A stretch of DNA of 5,553 nucleotides from an uncultured Actinomycetes bacterium (GTDB taxonomy: Bacteria > Actinomycetota > Aquicultoria > CAJVYJ01). Every line of letters starts with the position of its first letter. The stretch's first letter is position 1. The DNA is taken from NCBI GenBank assembly GCA_913009475.1, contig CAJVYJ010000134.1:1-5553 (forward strand), read 5' to 3'. Position numbers and translations under genes: made by a program. The notes beneath the pieces are model-generated. The model saw only the letters and a list, made by a program, of their open reading frames with translations, was not told the origin of the DNA and searched no databases. Shown piece after piece: positions 5,473-5,553 of the stretch.

Positions 5473-5553
5473 GTTAGTATCGGAATATACTGCCCTCACC
5501 ACCAGTATCTATCACATGACTGGCGCTTCAAAATGTTACATCATACTTGTTAC
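5473..5553. other. 81-nt orphan tail of unknown origin
   Basis: This sequence follows the adapter and poly-A and was probably joined through low-complexity or adapter k-mers. Two plus-strand frames are open throughout, which is unremarkable at this length. A short AGTAT/ATACT hairpin (5476-5480/5487-5491) and a TGTTAC repeated near the end are visible. It does not look like a continuation of the phosphorylase, and I do not recognise it. Confidence 0.75.

Overview
The window is an assembled, non-reference contig from short-read sequencing. It carries untrimmed Illumina adapter at both ends: the P5/read-1 adapter at 12-69 behind a poly-T run, and its exact reverse complement at 5405-5462 followed by poly-A. 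The credible biological sequence is therefore 70-5404. The last 81 bases (5473-5553) lie beyond the second adapter and should not be treated as linked to the rest.

The biological part is bacterial: compact plus-strand genes, Shine-Dalgarno sites, one TTG start and mixed AT/GC codons. A stand-alone UvrD-type helicase fused to an Fe-S PD-(D/E)XK nuclease is a common arrangement in uncultivated bacteria such as Patescibacteria (CPR). That placement is only a guess; nothing in the window fixes the phylum.

Layout: (1) 172-3363, a helicase-nuclease fusion for DNA repair or end processing. (2) 3368-3835, a DUF523 / TudS-like Fe-S protein only 4 nt downstream, surely co-transcribed. (3) 3836-4276, a 441-bp gap without a credible gene but rich in repeats: two near-identical 31-bp copies exactly 250 bp apart, and a 172-bp element bounded by 32-nt imperfect inverted repeats that encloses several short hairpins. 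(4) 4277-5269, a PP-loop thiolation enzyme (MnmA/ThiI-like) with a probable C-terminal NFACT-R-type RNA-binding domain, preceded by a TATAAT box and a strong Shine-Dalgarno. (5) 5288-5404, the first 39 codons of a methylthioadenosine phosphorylase, cut by adapter.

Three of the four genes belong to families acting on sulfur-containing nucleosides or bases: thiouracil desulfuration, tRNA thiolation and methylthioadenosine salvage. This suggests, but does not prove, a thio-nucleoside theme. The most unusual biological structure is the inverted-repeat element in the gap, which could be a MITE-like repeat or a structured RNA. I found no CRISPR array, tRNA, rRNA, transposase or recognisable defence system.
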